From assembly GCF_016863655.1 (NCBI RefSeq), contig NZ_BOPH01000128.1:1-58422 (forward strand): a DNA stretch of 58,422 nucleotides. Reading direction: 5' to 3'. This DNA comes from Virgisporangium ochraceum. Lineage in GTDB: Bacteria > Actinomycetota > Actinomycetes > Mycobacteriales > Micromonosporaceae. The stretch's first letter is position 1. Each line of letters starts with the position of its first letter. Below, piece after piece: positions 54,657 to 58,422 of this stretch. The notes beneath the pieces were generated by a model. It was given only the letters and a program-made list of their open reading frames with translations. It was not told the DNA's origin and searched no databases. The translations under genes and the position numbers were made by a program.

Positions 54657-55847
54657 TCAGGCCGGCGCCCGGCGGACGGCCAGGGCCGCCCGCCCGAGGA
54701 ACCACGGGTTGACCACGTCGCCGACCGGGACGGCCCGCATGCTCAACAGGTACAGCCGCCGGGCGACCGCCGGGTCGCCACCCGCGGCCCGGAACAGGAA
54801 CCGCTGCACCGCGTCGGGCGGGCCGGCCAGGGCCGCCTTCCGCGCCAGCCGGTCGTGGGCCACGATGAACCGCAGCCGGCGGCGGTAGGCCGCCAGCGCC
54901 CGCGATTCGCGGCGATCGCCGCGCAGCACCGGGACGGTCTCCGCGGCCAGCCACTCCGCGGCCCGGAACGCCCAGCCGCAGCCGACCGCCGGTTGCGGGT
55001 CGCCGGCCAGGGCCGCGTCACCGACCAGCACCAGTCCCGGTGCCGGGGTCGGGTCGCGGCGCACGCAGGGGTAGTCGGTCATCCCGATCACCGGCGACAC
55101 GCGTTCCCCACCGGACAGGTCGGGCGCGTCGGGCAGCGCGGCGACGAACGACTCCAGCGCCGTCGCGCGGTCGGCGCGGAACTGCGGCAGCCGGTCCTTG
55201 TGGGGGAACGCGACGAGCATCGTCAGGTCGTCGTCCGTGCGGATGGTGATCGCGACGTCGGGCTCCAGCATCCAGATCCGGGTGGACGCGCCGGGCAGCC
55301 CCTTGTAGTAGGCCCACATCCCGAAGCGGTTGTTGGGTGCGGTGTCCACGGCCGCGCCGGCGAGCCCGGCGACGGTCGACCGGTACCCGTCGGCGCCCAC
55401 CACCAGCCGGCCGCGGAACTCGCGCCCGTCGCGGGTCCGCACGCCGGTGACCCGGCCGCCGCCGGTCAGCAGCCCGTCGACCGCCGCGCCGTACACGATC
55501 TCCACTCCGGGCGTGTCCGCGGCGACCGCGCGCAGCAGCGGGTCGAGCCGTTCCCGGCGCAGGCTGATCGCCTCCGGCGCGTCCGGGGGCGGCGTCGCCC
55601 AGCCGGTGCCGGTCCAGCGTTCGATCCCGCCGGCCACCGCGCCCGCACCGACCATCAGGTCCCACAGACCGGTGCGGCGCAGCATCGCCTCGGTGCCGCC
55701 GAGCACGAAGTGCCCGCACAGCCCCTTGAACGCCGACGCGTCGCGCGCCTTCTCCAGCACCGTCACCGTCAGGCCGGCCCGCCCGTACAGCAGCGCCGCA
55801 GTGCACCCGGCGACGCTCGCTCCCACCACCACCACGTCGGTCCCCAT
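54657..55847 (-). CDS. FAD-dependent monooxygenase (PHBH family)
   Basis: 396 residues. FAD motif VVVVGASVAGCTAALLYGRA with EKARD at the end of strand 2, the DG motif LVVGADGYRSTVA and the GD motif LVLVGDAALAGDPQPAVGCG. Such flavoenzymes hydroxylate aromatic or polyketide substrates, or reduce isoprenoids as in geranylgeranyl reductases. No biosynthetic cluster is adjacent. It diverges from the LuxR-type regulator 83 bp away, which may control it. Confidence 0.92.
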   Translation of the reverse strand: MGTDVVVVGASVAGCTAALLYGRAGLTVTVLEKARDASAFKGLCGHFVLGGTEAMLRRTGLWDLMVGAGAVAGGIERWTGTGWATPPPDAPEAISLRRERLDPLLRAVAADTPGVEIVYGAAVDGLLTGGGRVTGVRTRDGREFRGRLVVGADGYRSTVAGLAGAAVDTAPNNRFGMWAYYKGLPGASTRIWMLEPDVAITIRTDDDLTMLVAFPHKDRLPQFRADRATALESFVAALPDAPDLSGGERVSPVIGMTDYPCVRRDPTPAPGLVLVGDAALAGDPQPAVGCGWAFRAAEWLAAETVPVLRGDRRESRALAAYRRRLRFIVAHDRLARKAALAGPPDAVQRFLFRAAGGDPAVARRLYLLSMRAVPVGDVVNPWFLGRAALAVRRAPA

Positions 55848-55930
55848 GGAACCAGCGTCCGGGCGGAGCGGGAGCGCGTCGTCAGTAGTCCGATACTGCA
55901 ATCCGCGCGGGGCGCGTAGCGTGCACCTCC

Positions 55931-58387
55931 GTGAACCGCTGGCCGCTGGTGGGGCGATCGGCACAGCTCGACCACGTCGCCGGGGCGCTCGGCCGTCCCG
56001 GTGGGCTGGTCGTGTGCGGCGGCGCGGGCACCGGGAAGACGCGGCTGCTCGCCGCCGCCCGGGAGCGCGTCGGAGACGTGTACTGGGCGACGGGTGCTCC
56101 GGGGGTCCCGTTGGGGCCGTTCGCCCCGCTCCTGCCGCGAGCGGCGGACGGCGCCGCGCTGCCCGCGCAGCTGAGCCTGGCCGCGGCGGCACTGGTCGCG
56201 CGGCGCGGCGCGGTCGCCGTCGACGACGCGCACCGCCTCGACGCGGCGTCGGCGGCGCTCGTCGCCCACCTGGTGGCCAACACGTCCGTGCCCGTGGTGC
56301 TGACCGCGCGGACCACCGGACCGCTGCCCTGGCTGCGCGACCTCGACCGGCTGACGCTCGGGCCGCTCACCCCGGCCGAGGTCGGCGAGGTGCTGGAACG
56401 GGCGCTCGACGGGCCGGTCGAGACCGCCCTGGTGGCCCGCCTCGCCGAGCTGAGCGGCGGCAACCCCCTGCTCCTGCGCGAGATCGTCGACGCCGCCACC
56501 CTGCACCACGAGCAGGGAGTCTGGCGCAGCAGCGGCCCGATCGTCGCCGCCGACACCCTGCCGGCCGCGATCGCGGCCCGGCTCGACCGGCTGCCGCCGC
56601 ACGTCCGCGCGACCGCCGAGCTCGTCGCGCTGGCCGAGCCGGTGCCGGCCGCGGTACTCGACCGGCTGCTCGACCCGGCCGAGCTGGCCGGCCTCGACGA
56701 CGAGCGGCTGCTCGAGTCGCGGTCGCGGGAGGTCCGCCTGGTGCACCCGCTGTACGCGGAGTCGCTGCGGGCGACCGTGCCGCCGATGCGGGCCCGCGAC
56801 CACTACCGCCGGCTCGCCGGGCTGCCGCTGCCCCACCTGCGCGTCGTCGGCTGGCGGCTCGACGCCGGCCTGCCCGTCGGTCCCGACGCGTTGCTCCGCG
56901 CGGCGCGCGAGGCGTCCGACGGCCTCGACCACGACCTCGCCGCGCGGCTCGCCCGGGCCGCGGTCGACGCCGGCGGCGGCTTCGACGCGAAGATCGCGCT
57001 GCTCGCCGAGCTGCCGTACGAGGGACGCGCCGACGAGGCGCTCGCGCTGGCGGCCGACCTCACCGCCTCCGGTGACCCGCGGGCCGCGGCGGCCGTGTCG
57101 AACCTCGACCTCGTGCTGGGCCGGGTGGACTCGGCGCGGTCGGCGCTGGCAGCGGCCCGGGCATCGGCCGGCGAGCCGGGGCTGCGGGTGAGGCTCGCGT
57201 TGCAGCAGGCCGCGCAGGCGTTCTCCACCGGTCACATCGCCTTGAGCCTCGGCCACGGCGACGACGTGCTCGCCGTCGCGCCCGACGACCCGGCCGTGCT
57301 CGGGCGGCTCGCCGTGTCGCGGGTGCGCGCGCTCGCCTGCGCCGGGAGAACCCGCGACGCGATCGGGTTCGGGGAGCTGTCGTTGCGCGCGTTGCGCTCG
57401 TCGGGTGGTGTCTTCGGTGACGCGCTGGGCACGCGGACCGCGCTGGTGCGCATGGCCCTGCTGCAGGCGTACGCGTTCGACGGGCAGCTCGAGCGGGCCC
57501 GGGAGGTGGGCACCGCCGGGCTGGCCGAGGCGTCGGCGGTGGCGCTGCGGGCGTACTGGGCGCACGAGCTGGGCCAGGTGGCGGTGCTCGCCGGTCACGC
57601 GACGACGGCTGTGCGGTGGCTGCGGGAGGCGGTCGCGCTGCTGCCGATCGGCGGCCTGCCGGCGAGCCCGCACCTGTGGAGCCTCGACGCGCTCGCCGAG
57701 GCGTACGCCCTCCTCGGCGACGCCGGGTCCGCGACGGCGACGGTCGAGCGGCTGCGCGCCGTGCTGCCCGCCGGGTTCGTCGCGCCGAGGACCGCCGGGG
57801 CGGTCCGGGCGGTCGCGGCCGGCGGTGAGACGAGCCGCGCCCGCGACCTGGCGCTGGAGCATGCCGGTGCTCTGGAGGGGGTCGGCTCGTTCCTGATGGC
57901 CGGCTGGTCGCTGCACGACGCCCACCGGCTGGGCGGCACCGGGGTGGCGGCGGCGCTGGAGCGGCTGGCCGACCGGTCGCAGAGCCCGTTGCTGCGCGCG
58001 ATGGCCGCGAACGCGGGCGCCTCCCCACCCGACTCCGCCGCCGAGGGCCTCGCCGCCCTGGGCTGCGACCTGTGGGCTGCCGAGACGTACCTGCGCGCCG
58101 GTCATCTGCACCGGGCCGGTGGGCACGTCGCGCCGGCCCTCGCGTCGACGGCCGCGGCCGAGCGGCTGCTCGCCCGGTGCGGGCCGGTCCGGGTGGTCCC
58201 GCCGGCCGTCGCCGACCCGCTGACCGGCCGCGAGCGGGAGGTGGTCGACCTGGCGACCCGCGGCCACCGCGACCGCGACATCGCCGAGCGGCTGAACCTG
58301 TCGGTGCGCACCGTGCAGAGCCACCTGTACCGCGCCTACCGCAAACTAGGCATAGACGGCCGCCACGACCTCCCGTGGACGCCCTGA
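55931..58387 (+). CDS. LuxR-type AAA/TPR-like large regulator
   Basis: 818 residues of the LAL class. N-terminal NTPase: PLVGRSAQLDHVAGAL, Walker A VCGGAGTGKTRLL, Walker B AVAVDDAHRLD; a winged-helix part (LSGGNPLLLREIVDAATLHH); a long helical, TPR-like sensor region (~350-740); and a C-terminal LuxR helix-turn-helix LTGREREVVDLATRGHRDRD, IAERLNLSVRTVQSHLYRAY. GTG 55931 has TAGCGT 8 nt upstream. It probably activates genes in response to an unidentified ligand; the FAD monooxygenase gene opposite is the nearest candidate. Confidence 0.94.
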   Translation: MNRWPLVGRSAQLDHVAGALGRPGGLVVCGGAGTGKTRLLAAARERVGDVYWATGAPGVPLGPFAPLLPRAADGAALPAQLSLAAAALVARRGAVAVDDAHRLDAASAALVAHLVANTSVPVVLTARTTGPLPWLRDLDRLTLGPLTPAEVGEVLERALDGPVETALVARLAELSGGNPLLLREIVDAATLHHEQGVWRSSGPIVAADTLPAAIAARLDRLPPHVRATAELVALAEPVPAAVLDRLLDPAELAGLDDERLLESRSREVRLVHPLYAESLRATVPPMRARDHYRRLAGLPLPHLRVVGWRLDAGLPVGPDALLRAAREASDGLDHDLAARLARAAVDAGGGFDAKIALLAELPYEGRADEALALAADLTASGDPRAAAAVSNLDLVLGRVDSARSALAAARASAGEPGLRVRLALQQAAQAFSTGHIALSLGHGDDVLAVAPDDPAVLGRLAVSRVRALACAGRTRDAIGFGELSLRALRSSGGVFGDALGTRTALVRMALLQAYAFDGQLERAREVGTAGLAEASAVALRAYWAHELGQVAVLAGHATTAVRWLREAVALLPIGGLPASPHLWSLDALAEAYALLGDAGSATATVERLRAVLPAGFVAPRTAGAVRAVAAGGETSRARDLALEHAGALEGVGSFLMAGWSLHDAHRLGGTGVAAALERLADRSQSPLLRAMAANAGASPPDSAAEGLAALGCDLWAAETYLRAGHLHRAGGHVAPALASTAAAERLLARCGPVRVVPPAVADPLTGREREVVDLATRGHRDRDIAERLNLSVRTVQSHLYRAYRKLGIDGRHDLPWTP

Positions 58388-58422
58388 CGATCCCCGCGAT
58401 CTTGGACACTTGTGCATCGGAA
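58388..58422. repeat. window-end fragment resembling the 11681 palindrome arm
   Basis: Contains GATCTTGGACACTTGTG (58399-58415), close to the GATCTTGCA.TTGTGG arms of the element at 11681-11756 apart from a two-base insertion. The other half would lie beyond the window. Confidence 0.35.

Noticed and set aside
55769..58324. Long open frame antisense to the LuxR-type regulator
   Set aside because: Shadow of the real gene; composition not protein-like.
1..58422. tRNA, rRNA and CRISPR arrays
   Set aside because: Scanned by eye for CCA-ended cloverleaf regions, rRNA segments and regularly spaced direct repeats; none convincing.

Overview
The window is very GC-rich (about 73% by eye), packed with short intergenic gaps, GTG starts, stop/start overlaps, ECF and SigE-type sigma factors, Scr1-type XRE and PadR/TetR/LacI regulators and TAT/secreted hydrolases. 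This is a chromosomal segment of an actinomycete; the gene mix and a recurrent TCCAC(A/T)GTGGA DNA motif make me lean to Pseudonocardiales, but that is inference. No rRNA, tRNA, CRISPR array, integrase gene or complete insertion sequence was seen.

Layout. 1-1182: a frameshifted HEAT-repeat gene cut by the window edge and an NTF2-like protein. 1221-6550: the most unusual locus, a cytoplasmic subtilisin-like protease, a divergent TPR-CHAT (caspase-like) protease, an ECF-like sigma factor and two small paralogous beta-domain proteins, each coupled to the protease or to the sigma factor. 6648-11513: PLP-dependent dehydratase, EI24 membrane protein, NhaA antiporter, exported esterase. 11798-15116: methyltransferase, FhuF-like Fe-S protein, Nudix hydrolase, MFS exporter. 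15148-22428: LacI regulator, SigE and ECF41 sigma factors with partner genes, GH13 glucosidase, small conserved proteins. 22504-26696: a divergent Hsp70 overlapping a large partner that carries a degenerate J-like domain and an FN3-like domain. 27061-30947: WrbA flavoprotein, second ECF41 factor, a 163-bp MITE-like palindrome, methyltransferase, an unusual GGQ release-factor-like protein, TetR. 31007-38776: beta-mannosidase, secreted S1 protease, Scr1-type XRE regulator opposite a nucleosidase, two flavin/PPOX proteins, a MazF/PemK-like protein. 38811-46849: rifamycin phosphotransferase, a LacI ligand-binding domain fused to an integrase-like arm domain, a heterodimeric ABC exporter. 46963-50979: a four-gene monooxygenase plus ABC-import operon of the organosulfur/alkanesulfonate kind. 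50934-58387: GNAT, NTF2-like, double DivIVA-motif protein, B12-type binding protein, PadR with a mini-ORF relay, FAD monooxygenase and a large LuxR-type regulator.

How genes work together. The 1221-6550 block looks like a regulated proteolytic system: sigma factor and putative anti-sigma-like beta protein share an ATGA overlap, subtilase and the short paralog share a GTGA overlap, and both minus-strand operons carry the same 12-bp element upstream. The LacI/MFS pair, the TetR/mannosidase pair and PadR each have dyad operators overlapping their promoters. At least eleven start codons sit 6-7 nt downstream of a TANNNT -10 box, implying leaderless transcripts. All functional statements rest on motifs read by eye; no database search was run.
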